Below are positions 51,826 through 64,000 of a stretch of DNA of 64,000 nucleotides, one piece after another. The position numbers and the translations under genes are program-made. Numbering within the stretch: the first letter of the stretch is position 1; every line of letters begins with the position of its first letter. The notes beneath the pieces are model-generated. The model worked only from the letters and a program-made list of their open reading frames with translations. It ran no database searches and had not been told where the DNA came from. This stretch comes from Anoplopoma fimbria (taxonomy: Eukaryota > Chordata > Actinopteri > Perciformes > Anoplopomatidae), in assembly GCF_027596085.1 (NCBI RefSeq), contig NC_072460.1:9782231-9846230 (forward strand), written 5' to 3'.

Positions 51826-52594
51826 GAACCAGCCTTGATTACATCTGGATGTCCTATCGCTGTCAGCCTTTAATCAAATTAAGTGATGTGTTGTTAGCTC
51901 GTATGTTACAGTAGGACATACTGTAGATAAGCTTGATTCAATGGCCTCATTGCCTTACGTGTAGCACATTAACTTTTCTCAGGTGATTTTCTTTGCCTGA
52001 CTTACCATCCCTCATATACCTGTCATATCTCTGAGTACGTATATGGACATCATTTAATGAATTGCCAGCTTTTTTCCCATCCATGGGCGGATTGCAGAGG
52101 GAAGCTGTATACCTTGCTGCGTGTCATCCTTAGCTTGCCACAATGTTCGAGTCACTGTGAGGGGGAGGAAGTTGCCTGGAGGTCTAAACAGAGACTTGAG
52201 TTAACTCGTTCAACAGTGAGCAAAGAGAGAAGAGATTACCGGAGTGACTCACAAAAATACTGCGGAGAAATCAGTCAAGAGTACAGAGTCAGGTTTATAC
52301 ACAAATGTAATCACTGAGTTTACTATGGCCCCCTCATTTACATTACAATTGGAAGCAATGAACCGCACACACTTTCTGATGCAAATAAGTTCAATAATTC
52401 ACATTCCTCTCACTCTTTAAATCTTCTAACAGCCACACCCTGTTTTCATCCTTTATTCATACATTTCCAGCATTTCTATAATTTCCTATTTCTCACACAG
52501 TCAAAGTTCCTCTCATTCTAAATAGACGACCACTCGTGTGGGGATTTATTTAGTTGTTTTTTGGCCAATAGGGGACAGAAAAAGTCCCAAACAG
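50421..52594. other. Intergenic DNA between tmem51 and kazn
   Basis: AT-rich, with a poly-G run at 51126-51136 and a short (CA)n at 51792-51823. Frames are not protein-like. Confidence 0.45.
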
Positions 52595-52606
52595 CCTGAC
52601 AGACAT

Positions 52607-52899
52607 TCATTCATTCATTTTCCGTAACCGCTTATCCTGTTAAGGGTCGCGGGGGGGCTGGAGCCGATCCCAGCTGTCATTGGGCGAAGGCAGGGTTCAC
52701 CCTGGACAGGTCGCCAGCCTATCACAGGGCTGACAGATATAGACAGACAACCACTCACACTCACATTCACACCTACGGACAATTTAGAGTCTTCAATTAA
52801 CCTAAGCTGCATGTCTTTGGACTGTGGGAGGAAGCCGGAGAACCAGGGCCCCTCTTGCTGTGAGGCGACAGTGATAGCCACTACACCACCATGCAGCCC
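52607..52899 (-). mobile_element. tRNA-derived SINE with perfect target-site duplication
   Basis: Read on the minus strand it starts GGGGCTGCATGGTGGTGTAG and carries TGTCGCCTCACAGCAAGAGG and CTTCCTCCCACAGTCCAAAG. It ends with CGACCCTTAACAGGATAAGC and a tandem ATGA/TTCA-type tail. The 12-bp sequence CCTGACAGACAT flanks it on both sides (52595-52606 and 52900-52911). Relative to the copy at 37.3 kb it lacks the B-box region, as the head joins directly to the body at about 52850. The frame at 52615-52920 is the SINE. Confidence 0.93.
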
Positions 52900-52911
52900 C
52901 CTGACAGACAT

Positions 52912-54025
52912 ACAAATCATATATATTATTGCCTTATAAAGGTTCTACGTGCTCCAGCATAGGCAGTGAAACATTAAGTGTTGTGTTTCTGGCCATCTGA
53001 TGAGTCACATTTTCCCTCTCCTTCTACCTCTGGTTTGGCCTCCATCAACTCTTGAGAAAATACTTTTTTAAAGCTATTTCTTATGTGTGACTTTCTTTAC
53101 CAGCTAGTTTCAAACTTTGTTTTGTGGTTCTGTATATGCAGTTTACAGTAGGTGTACTGTAGATTTCTTTTTTAAAATAACTATCTTTGTGTTGGTAATT
53201 GTTATAAATACTTTCACATAACATACAGTAATTTTTTATTGAACTTTCTGCTGAAGATGGGTGGACAACACCATAAAATTTAAAATGTCATCTTTATTTC
53301 ATTAAAAGGAAATTTTTCATTTTTATATATATGCATCCTCACACCTTTCAGCCCTGAGGCGTCTATGGACATACAGCTCTGCAGTCATCTTTTGTTTGCA
53401 TTGTTCAAATATTTTTTCCACGTTTACTTCACAGTATAAAACATCAGAAGAGGGTGCTACATCTGTTTAGACACAACTGTGTAAATGTGCAAGATGAAAA
53501 AATGGATATCAAACATAAACTCTTTTTTGTCCGCTGTCCTCAGCTACACTGACAAGGCATCACAAACAGTAGAACTGAATAAAACAAGAACAATTTACAC
53601 TGATATGAAACTTTTTTCATTTTGTCATCAAGTACCCTGTATTATACAAACATTAAAATCTCATTTCCTCAGAGAAACCATCACTAGCATCCAGTCAACA
53701 AATTGCCAAGTCAAATTCACAAAGAACCCTTTACACACAAAAAAAATAGAAAAATAATTGTTTAGCTTGCGTCCTGCATCTCTTGATTCAGGCGAGATAA
53801 ATTACTGCCCTCTTAAACATCGAAATACCACCTGCGCACAATGAAAACTTTCTTTAACCAGGAGACATGTAAAAAAGAATCCTGTCTTGCTTAAAAAAGT
53901 GCAATCTATCCTGTAAACTCTCATCTTTAGAGAAAATAACCATATCATGTTCAGGTACACATGACAAATGTCCATGGTGTAAATGTAGTTGCGATGAAGC
54001 TGGTTTTCGTCACACTGTGATGACC
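52912..54025 (-). other. Probable kazn 3' UTR and downstream flank
   Basis: AT-rich sequence after the kazn stop codon at 54026. Small frames (53485-53757 and others) are not protein-like. Confidence 0.45.
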
Positions 54026-56890
54026 TCAAACGTTGGTGACCTCGATGCTGGTGTAACCGTGGATCGGGCTTCCCTCGGCTCTGGGCGGAGTCTGGTCTCG
54101 AACATCCCGAGGCAGGGAGCCGTAGCTGCTATGGCAAGTCAAGTCTCGCCCATTGCGGGCTTTGGGGCTGAACCCTGTTGGAGGCTGAAACACACATTCA
54201 TTTTTACCACAAAGGCAGTCAAACAAAGCCCTGTTTACTTCTGATGAAATATTCTTATTAATTAAAGCACTTTTTCCACTCTACAGTATCAAGATGTAGT
54301 TTGTGTCTTGCACTTTGTATTCAGCCTGCTGCCACACAGGTTGTCTTGTCTGCACCATTCTCATAATGTTGTACCCCTGCTGTATCAAATTCCTTCAAAC
54401 ATCTTCTAATGTGTTAGCACTAAGCTCCATGTGCTAAGCAACCAAGCCTGATTGTCATTTTTGCATCGAAACAATGAAAGTTCAAGCAGAACCCCGCCCC
54501 TCCCCACCTTGACAGCCCTCCTCCTCAGGGAGCCTTCGTCATCCGTGTGTCGGCTGGTGGAGCTGGGCGGTCTCCCCAGGGAGTTCTGGCGAAGGGGTGT
54601 TGGTGGTGTTCCCAGGCCTAGGTGCTCATAGTCCTGCTTGGCCTCTGTCCTGAAAGGGAACATGGGTTGGAGCAGAATGTTGGGGACAGCGGCCTTAAAT
54701 AGCATTTAAAGGACACCAGAACACACCTTTATGCCACTTTTAAAAGCAGATACGTCATCAGCGATTGTCCCCTTCAGGTTAGGCATCTCTTATCTAATCC
54801 ACTTACACATAAACACAGGCTACAGTAGGTAGAGCTAGAGTGGGATCTGTCTTGGTGAAAGTCTCCTCTCACCTGGCTGAGCCAATCAAGGTTTTCATCT
54901 CCTCAATGAGGTGTCGGCGAACCATGTGCTTGTTGCTAGGGATCCCCAGTGCTGTTGCCATGGCGTCAGTGTTAAAAGTCGGGTCAAGCACCATGACAGC
55001 GCCATGAACTCCGCTGCTTAGAAGACCTTCAGCAAACTCCTGGACAGGTGGATGGAGAGAAGGCCATAGAGTGAATAATTCTCATTCATAAGATGGAATG
55101 TAAAATCTTCTGATGTAATACTGTGCACAATACTGGATTAAGAAAAAAGCACTCATATCAACAGGCTCACAAAAATGATGTCAAATTGGCTCCTAGACAA
55201 ACATATTAATTCATTTGTTGATGTCAGCATAAATTCACAATTGCTGAGGATATTAACAGGATGTCAGTCTAGACGGCCTTATCTCTACACACCCTGAATC
55301 TGGTACTACCTCATAATGGCAACATGTTGTCCAATGCCAAGACAATGTTGACCTTGGATATTCATATTGCAGCATCACCATAGAGGCACTATTTTGAAAG
55401 GCTTTGTAAACAACTAGTAGCAGCTTAGAAATAAATTAACAAAGACCTTCTATCATTCTGTGGAGATAGGGAGTGCTGAGTGAACACAAGAGCCTCAGTT
55501 ACCCACGATACCATGTGAAAGTGTTGTTATAATTCTCAATACATTAGTTTCTCTTTGTTATTAGTATTTAATCCAAAAATGTGCTTTATTTGCAATGACT
55601 GTAGCCTCAGTTTTTGTTTCAAGATGTCAGTCTATAAAGGATAAAATGCTGTTTACATAGAGGTTATTCCTGTTTTACATGTGTTCAGTCTTAAAGGTGT
55701 ATTCTCTGTCTTTCTCTATCTGACCTTACCTTCAGGTCAATATCCTTGATCCATTTCATGACCCGATGAGAGGTCCATACCAAAGGATCCACGTTCTGGT
55801 GCTCACACTGTACCCGGCGGGCCTGCAGTGCCTGGAACATTGTTTTTAACACAAACCTTTTACTCAACTGTTTTCACTCACCGCAAGAGCATTGACGAGT
55901 ATATTCACTGTTGCCCTCTACGTGTGGACGTGGTGCAGAAACTCACTTACCTCCTTGTCGAAATTGAGTAAGTGCAACAGTTCGATGCCCAGCAGCAAGC
56001 TGACCTGGTGGAACTTCTTGGTGATGTTGAGGTGACGTTCAAGGTCGCGACGTGTCAGGGAATTCAGCAGACGCCCGTCAACTAAGTGGTTGTGAAAGGC
56101 CTGAGAGTACTGAGGCAGGCCCACATCGCTTAGCCAGGCCTTGGCCACCCAGTGGTGGTCCATGTCTGCAGCCTTGGACAGCCTGTAGACATTAACATTT
56201 GTTAAAGGGTCACCTCACCTAAATCACAAAGAAAAAACACTTTGTGGTATCAATCTATGAAGATGTACCGGTGGCTTTATTGTTTGTTGGTTGCTCCATC
56301 ACTTTGGTCCAGACTTAAATATCGAACAGCTATTCGATGGCTTGGCATGAATTTGGCATGAAAAGACATTAATGGTTCTCAGAGGATTATTCGTACTGAC
56401 TTAGGTGATGCACTGACCTTTTCTCAAACACCACAATGAGACTGACATTTGTGATTTTGAGTGGAATGTCTCGACATTTGGACAGATTTCTATCAAATGT
56501 GGCTCTGATCTTAATTTTAGGATGAATTATAATAATATTGTTGCTAAGTTTTGACAAACACTGTCATAAGATCAAAATTTCAACAGACAGAAAATTAATT
56601 CAGCTGCATTTTTTTAATAATCTAAATTTACTATTTTATGATTCCAGCTTATCAGACAAGAGTTTTATGGGTTATTTGATTGTCCTCTATGAGTGGTAGA
56701 CTGTTGGTCAAACAAAACAAACTGCTTGAACATTTCAACCTGCGTTAATGATTTTAGAAAGGCACATTGCTATTTAATTTTGAATGCTGTTGAGGCTACA
56801 TAACTCAAAACCCAATCTAACAGCAGCAGCTGCATGTTGCACCAACAAACAAGTGAGAAAACGTTTCTGTGTGTGCTTGAGATTTAACCT

Positions 56891-56975
<85 letters not shown>

Positions 56976-59900
56976 ATATATATATGTTCATGAAGACAGG
57001 TAAACTGATCTGCATGTCATTAATCTGAATGTTAAAGGAGGAAACTTTCAAATCTGGCGTAAAGACAGTGAGACTGTTGCATTTATTTTGAACACTTACC
57101 TCTCTATTTAAAGTCAGTATTGTAATTTGTAAATGTTGTTACTATAAATCACCAACAGATGGCCCTCTTTCATAACCACATAATGTAAAAGTCTCTACAA
57201 GAATTCTCCGTCTCCCTTCCTCACCCTCTACCATTCTCAGCATCTCTGTAATCCTCAATGGCCAGGCGGAGTTTCCGGCGATGCATTAAACTGCTGACAC
57301 CTAAACCCAGCTCCAGGTCTTCATCTGTCAGTCCAAGTAAAACCTGCAAAATGTGACACTGTTTAGCTACTAAAGCCACAAAGTGTCCTATAAAAAAACA
57401 GCCAGGTGAATTGAAATAAAAGGCTGGTCATTTACACATTTGCAACAATAACAATATTTTAAGAAAAATGCAAAGTGAGTCCACCTGCATAATGTCAGTG
57501 GTTTAATCCTACCTTCCCACTCTTGACATTTTCCGAGCAGGTGCGGATGTACATTGGCATTGCCATGACAACCTCCAGCCAGGCCTGCACAGTGCCAGCC
57601 CTCCACTGGGACATGGGCGTCATCCTGGCCAGCTCCACCTGCTGGAGGCGGTCCAGCTGGTCCTCCGATCCGTCTGACAGGCTGAGGCTGTGGCGGGTGG
57701 GGCTGGAGAGGCAGTCTGAGTCTAAGTGGGAGGGTGAAGGGGGGACATGTGGGTGATGTAGTTGAGGGTGTGAGTGAAGGCAGAGGTGGCAGTGGGTATA
57801 GTGAGCAATAAAAAAAGCAAAACGTTAATCCAAACATACTGCAACAAATGTAAATCAGTTTAACATAAACTCTGCTCTGGAACTAGACACAAGTAATTTC
57901 TTCAAAACAAACACGCTTTAAGCAACATCCTAAGCTTTTGGCTGCATGACAATAATTATTATTATATTCCTTTATAATAAAGCCAAACGTTTGCCAGGGA
58001 CGCTGTGAACTAAGTTGCAGCTTTCATAAACAAGTTTGTCACTTAAGAAGTCCATTAAATAGGCAGCTGTTTGAGCTGTTGAATCAACACGGCTGTCTAA
58101 TCTGTCTAAATAAGCCTGCAGCAACAGCTCCATGAAAACAAAAAGCCTGCAATTTAGAAAACTAAGTTACATTTTGATGCATTATGAAATCTGACTCACA
58201 AATTAACTATAGGGTAAAGTGTGACTTGAAATTTGTAGTGTGTCCGTTAAATGCCCCTTGAATTATTCCCTATAGTCTTGGAATGCCTGGCCGTTATGTT
58301 ACTAAATGGGGCAAAATGTTTCGTGTTTACTTTTCTCTCAAGATTTCAATATATTGGCCAACAAAGCAGTTCACTTTGTTTCCCTGAGAGACATTTCTCT
58401 GTCTTTACCAGCAGGTGGCATTCTTGTACCAGTTTCGGACTCAGCAGTTGGTGTAGCACTATGTATTACTTTTAATATTGGACATATTTTCATTGCTCTG
58501 ATTGCTCATGACATATGCACGTGTTGAGTAAGCTCCTCCTTCACTGGAGGTGTGAGCTGTTGTTTAGGGTGAAAGTAAAAACATTACTGCCTGTGCAGCG
58601 AAAATGTTCTCAATTTGATTACAAAAGTGACATTCATAAAATTCCTCTGTCTCATCTAGTATTTTCAACAACACAAGCTACATCATTAAACCTCAGCACA
58701 AACCCTGGACTGCTCTTGATGCATTCCTTAGAATAAGCAGCTCTATAGCTCAACCAGTGACTGTATACATGGGCTTTAGCCACCACGGCCTGAAACTAAA
58801 GCATCTACCTGAGATTTCAGTCATAAAAGACGGCCTCAGAATCTTTACCCTCCAAAACATCCACTTTGTTTCAGTGCAAAAACAGAAATATGAGATGGAA
58901 TGACGCTCGCTATGTGACTCATTCAGTTTGAAATGTCTGGAGGTTTCAACCTTAAAACAGACCAAAAAAATAAAAAGCCAAACATGTTCTTTGTCTCCTT
59001 GTTTCCAAATAGAAACCCTCCTTTGTGACAGGCTTTACTGCACCAATGTGTGCTGGGTCAAAAAGAGATTAACCATTTAATGATGGCAGGTTTGTATTAA
59101 ACTCAACTTTTGTAATTAATCTCAAGCTAGATGCTTTTATGTGCCCTCTAAGAGCTATATGTAAACTGAAGGTGCACTTCTAATAAGCCCTCTGAGAGCA
59201 ATTCATATTAAGCTGAATAAATCAGTTTTTTTGGAAAGAAATGCAATTTATTCTTTCAGATAAAAACTATGTTTTCAGTTCTTTCCAAGGCACCTCACAT
59301 AGAAAAACTTCGGAATTGACCCTCTAACATCCAGTTGAAGGCCAAACTTTTGGAGACTGGACTCTGTGAGCTGAGAGTCGGGTCCTCCTCTGGGCCTGCC
59401 CTCTTATGCGTTTTCTAAAAGCGGAGAGGGTCAAAGAGAGGATACTACTGTAAAGAGTTTTGATCCTTATCTAAGTCCATGAGTGTTAGGTCTGTTTTGT
59501 GAACACTGATGGATCGTGAGGGCTTTTGTATGGAGAGAACAGCAGTGTTTACACTTCACGTAGGACACAGGAAACGGTTTTGTTCAAGCAATCAATCCTT
59601 AAACGTGCCCTTCAATAGCTGGTGTAATGGATGTTATTGCTACAACACAGCAGCGTTTCTGATCTGATGTCACACTCGGGTTGAGAAGTGAGGAACAGGT
59701 AGTGTTGTTTACCAAAATGCGTGTGATACACTTGTTAGATATTTGACATTCATCAGATTTTACAGTGAAAAATGATTTTCAATTTAATGGATCAAGAGTC
59801 CAGATGGACATTTAAGATACATGATTACATCCAAGGTGAGTAAAGAGCCTTACATGAACAGATCTATATGTTGGGAAATGTGCTTTCTCCAGACTGCTGG

Positions 59901-62900
59901 CCGTAGCTTGAATTTCAGTATAAAGGAAGTTAAAAGAATAGTTTATACGTTTATTCACTTTCTTGCCGAGAGTTAGATGAGAAGATTGATACCACGCAAT
60001 AAATATGAAGCTACAGCAAGCCTGTTTCAAGCCTATGCTAAGCTAAGCTAACCGGCTGCTTGCTCTAGCTTAATATTTAACCTACAGACATGAATGTAGA
60101 ATCAACTCTCCACAAGAAAGCAAATTAGTGTATTTCCCAATATGTCAAACTATTCTTTAATCTGCTAGATTCATGAGGATCTGTTAAATCTGAAATCTGT
60201 GTTAATATTAGTATGTCATAGAAACTTTGAGGAAGAGGATGCTGTTGTAGTGATATCTGTTATCATGAAAGCACATCACATACGGTAGCACTCGATTGTT
60301 TTTGGACGATTTGCATCAGAAATAGATTGAACTTGAAGAAGTGCTAAGTTTCCAAGGTCATTCTGTGAGGTTGTTTGAGAGTTATCAGGCATCTGCAAAC
60401 ACAGCTCGCAACCCAGCAGCACAGCTCATTTTCAAAGCAATTGGAACTTGTGTACCTTGGTCTTACTGAGTCTGATTGATTACTTCTTGGGTCACTTCAC
60501 TGTGTTGAGAGTCCGGTGGAGGTCAGGCAGGAGGGGTCAGTGTTAGTGTCAAATCAAAGCAGAGCATTATTGACACCATGTGCTGACACATATGAGTTCT
60601 GTTCCAACAATCTGACATGGCTTCCTTTCCAATCTCCTCTGTTTTCTGATCATTGATTTCCATATCAAAGAGGAAGAAGTAATGCTTTTCTTTTTTTATA
60701 AGGAGTTACAATTGGGAAATATTGGAAAGGAGGCCATTTGGAACCTTTTGGGGATGCAGTCCTCTCACAGACGGACTTGCAGGGCTGAGGGAGTATGCGC
60801 ACGTGTTAAAAATGGAATCCCCTCTAGCATAAAGGGACGAATCAGGATTAGAGCCACACCAAGACAAATGAACATGTGAACACACAAACATTAACACAGG
60901 GAAAGAGAGGACAGCCACATGGAAGTTCAACGTTATTTATTTTGTTTTAAAATAATCTTATTCTTAGTTCTTTTGAGCGTAATTTTGTTGCCATGCCTCT
61001 AAAAGTTCGCTACTATATCCAATTCTAAACATCTCAGGACCTCACAATAGAAGTCCTCCAATGAGGCCTACATCTTTGACTTTAAATAAAAACTCTTTAA
61101 TAATAATATTAATTTTATTTCTGTAATGTTATCTCATTTACAAAAAGTAAAATATTTGTGGAAAATAAAAACAAAAAAACCAAGAGACCGTGGCTCAAAA
61201 CATAAAAATAATACAATGTTTTTCATTTGATATGTTTTTTTCCACCTCAGCAGAGGTCTGTTAAATGAAAAAATAGCCTAGACTTCCATACATCTCATTA
61301 AATGCTAAATGAAATAAAGTAGTTGAGCTGTTGTTCTTATACATACAATTAAATACATGGTGACTTATCTATGAATTACCTTCGGGATTCACCTCTAAAT
61401 CCAATATCTGCGAGCCAGAATGCAGGTTGAGCTAAATGATAATCTTTGACAAGCACTGTGGCTGAACACAGCTCCATTGTAATCTGTGACTCTAGACTGA
61501 CAAATACCCAGTGTTAGTTTAATATCAGGGAGAGAGAAAAGATTTCCTGGGGGTGGCAGTGCAGACTCCGGCTCCATCCAATGAAAGGATGAAAATAATC
61601 CAACGTCTCTAGTCATTCTTGTGCTTGAAGAAACGCTATTAACCTTTGGCACAAAGTTAATTGCTTTTTTTTTCAGCTGGTGGCTTGAACTCTGCATCAG
61701 AATTTGGGGGTCGTGGGAGAAGGTATGAATTTGCTTCAGTTTGATTAACCTGCTTAAATATGATTTTTAAGCTCGGTTGGCACTCGTTATTGTTATAACA
61801 GTTCATTTAATGTCTGCCTCACACTCAGGCCTTTAAATTGAAGTTCAGATTTTCTGGTTAATTGACCTAATTCCTGAGGTTTGGAAAAGCCTTGACCATC
61901 AGCGTAATATCTACAATATCCTATGCTATTATAATAGCTTTCTTTTTTTAGATTAACTTTTCCTTTAGAATAATTTTTACTCACAACAGACTTATTAAGT
62001 ATTAATAAAACGATAAAGTTACAAGCTACTGTAAGATCCTACAGTAAGAAAATGGTACAAAGCCTCATAAATAAGTGGGGTCATATCTTAATCATTCAAA
62101 GTATAGTGCTGGGTTTTCTTTTTGACTGTTGACTTTGCTGACCTTTTATATATTTTAAATGTAAATTTGCATAAAGAGCCTTGTATGTGCAGATTAAACG
62201 TTCTATGTTTAGTTTTGGATGTTAGGCTCTACAAAACAAATCTAATAACTTAATTTGTAATGGAGAAAATCATGAATAAACATCATGAAATTAGTAACTG
62301 ACCTCTCTTTTTTTTAACCCCTCCTCGACAACATACCCAGAGAAAGACATATCTGTTTAGCAGGGTTTTGTTCAACATGCATTTGGGGACCGGGACTATG
62401 TGCATGCATGTCACACATGTACCTAAGGCATGTACCTTCTATCTTGACGGATAGAAAACACATTTTTTACATTTCCTGTTTGGCTTGTGGAACAAACTGT
62501 TCTGCATAGAAAGTTAATTCCTCGCTTAGCATCGTCTTTGAAGTTTCATTGAGTGAACATCAAGGAGTGCAGTTTTCTTGGCGGCTGAGGGATGTGTTGT
62601 ACGACCGAATTAGAGGCGGATTTGAGGAGTCTGCATGTTGCCGACAGGAAACTGTTCTCATCATGGCAGCGGGGAAGGAGGGGGGATGGACCAAGCAGGA
62701 CAATAAACAGGGAGGAGTTCAAGTTAAAAAGGTAGTGAGAGGAGGGGAGTACATGTCAAAAAATAACAAAAGGCATTCAGGACAAGGAGACATTTACACG
62801 CACAAAGTGCACATCAACTGTTGTTATTTACAAGTACAGCAGTCCTTCAAGTTTCCAGTTGAGTGAAAACAAAAAGTCAAAATGTAAAGAACAATTTAAA

Positions 62901-63978
62901 GATTCAAATACACAGCCGTTTTGGAGGGCAGATACAGTAGAACATATCCACATGGTCGCTGTGTCACACTGTCCACTCTATTTACAGGACTGTACATACA
63001 TACAGGTGCATTTTGCTTGTTAAGGTTCACACATCAGCGAAGCTAGACGCGGCCCCAGCTCCTCACATGGCCTCTGACCATGGACGACACACGCATGCAA
63101 ACACTCCCACACACATGGAAGTATGGATGTGTGTGAGACTGCGCAGGCACACACATTATTATTTCTGTACACGCTGACATCAAACACACACCCATCCTCT
63201 CCCACACACACACACACACACACCCACACACACAACACAATGCTGTCTTCTGATCACTGCCATGAAAGGCTCTCCAGCTGGTTTCGCTCGGACAAGTGTG
63301 CTTTACCAGTCTGCATCTTCCTCTATGTAATAATCAGGCGTTGAAGTACCATCAAACAAACCAGGGTCGAGGGACTTGCGCTGCTTCCCCCGGGCGAAGA
63401 CACGCGACAGAGAGCCCAACCCCATCTTCTCTTTCTTCTTCTTACGCTTCGCCTCCTCCAGATCTTCTAGGGACTGAAGAGAGAAAGAGACAGCAGAGGG
63501 AAGGAGAAGATGAAGACATTGGCGGACGGCACAGAGAGATACAAGAGCAGAGAAGCCAGGGAAGTGGTGCAGAGTGGGCGATAAAGACCAGGAAAGATAA
63601 AGATCACAACACAGAAGGGGAAGTGTCACTTGACATGCTGCCAGGCATGCACTTATGCAACAACCGCAACTGGTTTTCACATTAACTCAAGTCACAGCTG
63701 CAGAGTGAGAACATGACACGCTGCGTGAGGCAAACATGAATTCAGCCAGAACGATGGCGTAAAAGAAAATGACAGCGGCCAGGGAGCAGTACAGCCGGCC
63801 GTGACTACAGAGGAGGGTGAGAGGTGGTGGGCAGCTCTTACATTGCAGAGGGAGTGAGTCCGATGGCGTGGTGAGTTGATGTCGCTTGGTGTGGATGACC
63901 GGTCTCCCTCCAACGCCGACGCATCGGAGATGATGGAGGGCTGACGCGAGTGGCACGGGCTCACTCGCACGGCAGCCA
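54026..63978 (-). CDS. kazn: Kazrin, C-terminal part with three SAM domains (5' end beyond window)
   Basis: Kazrin is a cytoplasmic/junctional and nuclear liprin-like scaffold that binds periplakin. Coding exons: 63842-63978, 63350-63473, 57513-57721, 57225-57343, 55951-56182, 55730-55831, 54873-55039, 54508-54649, 54026-54184. All phases agree (about 463 aa). The first encodes SPCHSRQPSIISDAS and STPSDINSPRHRTHSL, as in mammalian KAZN. The second has the basic stretch AKRKKKKEK and SRVFARGKQRKSLDPGLFD. SAM1 spans exons 3-4 (WRAGTVQAWLEVVMAMP; VLLGLTDEDLELGLG). SAM2 lies in exon 5 (HHWVAKAWLSDVGLPQYSQA). SAM3 spans exons 6-7 (VWTSHRVMKWIKDIDLKEFA; GVHGAVMVLDPTFN). The tail ends SIEVTNV. The neighbouring tmem51 matches human 1p36. 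N-terminal coiled-coil exons lie to the right of the window. Confidence 0.96.
56893..56985. repeat. (TA)n dinucleotide microsatellite in a kazn intron
   Basis: TA array with one phase break (ATTATA at about 56963-56968). The poly Tyr-Ile frame is an artefact. Confidence 0.96.
57722..63349 (-). other. Large kazn intron between the basic-region exon and the SAM1 exon
   Basis: About 5.6 kb. AT-rich, with short random frames. No nested gene or recognised transposon was seen. (CA)n-type tracts lie at 63203-63240. It is the intron removed only in the SAM-containing isoform. Confidence 0.6.
63203..63240. repeat. Short (CA)n microsatellite
   Basis: CA tract with CCC and AAC interruptions, just beside the alternative kazn exon. 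Confidence 0.85.
63303..63473 (-). CDS. kazn: Alternative terminal coding exon of the short kazrin isoform
   Basis: If the donor at 63350|63349 (GATG|GTACTT) is not used, the frame continues through DGTSTPDYYIEEDADW to a TAA at 63303-63305. From memory, mammalian kazrin isoforms that lack the SAM domains end in almost the same peptide. With the donor used, GAT G joins AC TCA in the next exon and encodes DDSDC, matching the SAM-containing isoform. Both readings start at the same acceptor (TCTTCAG) at 63474. No poly(A) signal for the short form was located. Confidence 0.8.
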   Translation of the reverse strand, partial: SLEDLEEAKRKKKKEKMGLGSLSRVFARGKQRKSLDPGLFDGTSTPDYYIEEDADW

Positions 63979-64000
63979 CTAAACGGGACAAGAGGGAAAA

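Noticed and set aside
57225..57343. Donor at GAATG|GTAGAG in the SAM1 second exon
   Set aside because: It breaks the phase to the next exon; GG|GTGAGG at 57225 gives DAENGRGLSKAAD in frame.
63303..63349. Donor at 63302 (TG|GTAAAG) as the junction to the SAM1 exon
   Set aside because: It would create an immediate TGA stop when joined to the exon at 57721. The internal donor at 63349 keeps the frame and the expected FDDSD sequence.

Overview
The window looks like teleost fish nuclear DNA. It has long (CA)n/(GT)n microsatellites, a Tc1/mariner element, a tRNA-derived SINE of the kind common in fish, genes with short GT-AG exons, and the vertebrate neighbourhood KAZN - TMEM51 - pancreatic elastase/chymotrypsin C. 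These genes are also neighbours on human 1p36 (established knowledge). Nothing bacterial or viral was seen, and there is no CRISPR array. All identifications come from reading translations and splice sites by eye, with no database search.

Positions 1-28,000 are a gene-poor stretch. It holds microsatellites of up to about 115 bp, a LINE-type 3' tail (16.0 kb), an internally deleted Tc1 copy (21.0-22.3 kb), and several blocks of complex, homeodomain/POU-motif-rich sequence that look like conserved non-coding elements. Four near-perfect palindromic hairpins (arms 18-30 bp, spacers 1-3 nt) lie between 20.3 and 29.1 kb. A small minus-strand exon with good splice sites (27.69-27.76 kb) and a CpG-rich promoter-like block (28.4-28.7 kb) suggest the 5' end of an unidentified gene running leftward. 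A decayed DDE_Tnp_4-type transposase (ISL2EU/Harbinger-like) lies at 30.4-31.4 kb.

Positions 31.9-43.3 kb hold three complete elastase-2/chymotrypsin-C-type serine protease genes, each with 8 coding exons, the same exon phases and 267 residues. The first (minus) and second (plus) are head-to-head, with 1.25 kb between their start codons. The third follows the second head-to-tail, with only about 340 bp between stop and start. All three have TATA boxes, signal peptides, a propeptide cysteine, an activation arginine and an intact His/Asp/Ser triad. They differ at the predicted S1-pocket residues. They would be secreted digestive zymogens of the exocrine pancreas.

Positions 46.8-50.4 kb hold tmem51 on the minus strand: two coding exons, 272 aa, two membrane segments, a C-terminal PPxY motif, and a probable CpG-rich promoter near 50.3 kb. 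Positions 54.0-63.98 kb hold the 3' part of kazn (kazrin) on the minus strand, with nine coding exons encoding three SAM domains; its 5' part lies beyond the window. One kazn exon can be read two ways, giving either a short SAM-less C-terminus or the SAM-containing form, as in mammalian kazrin.
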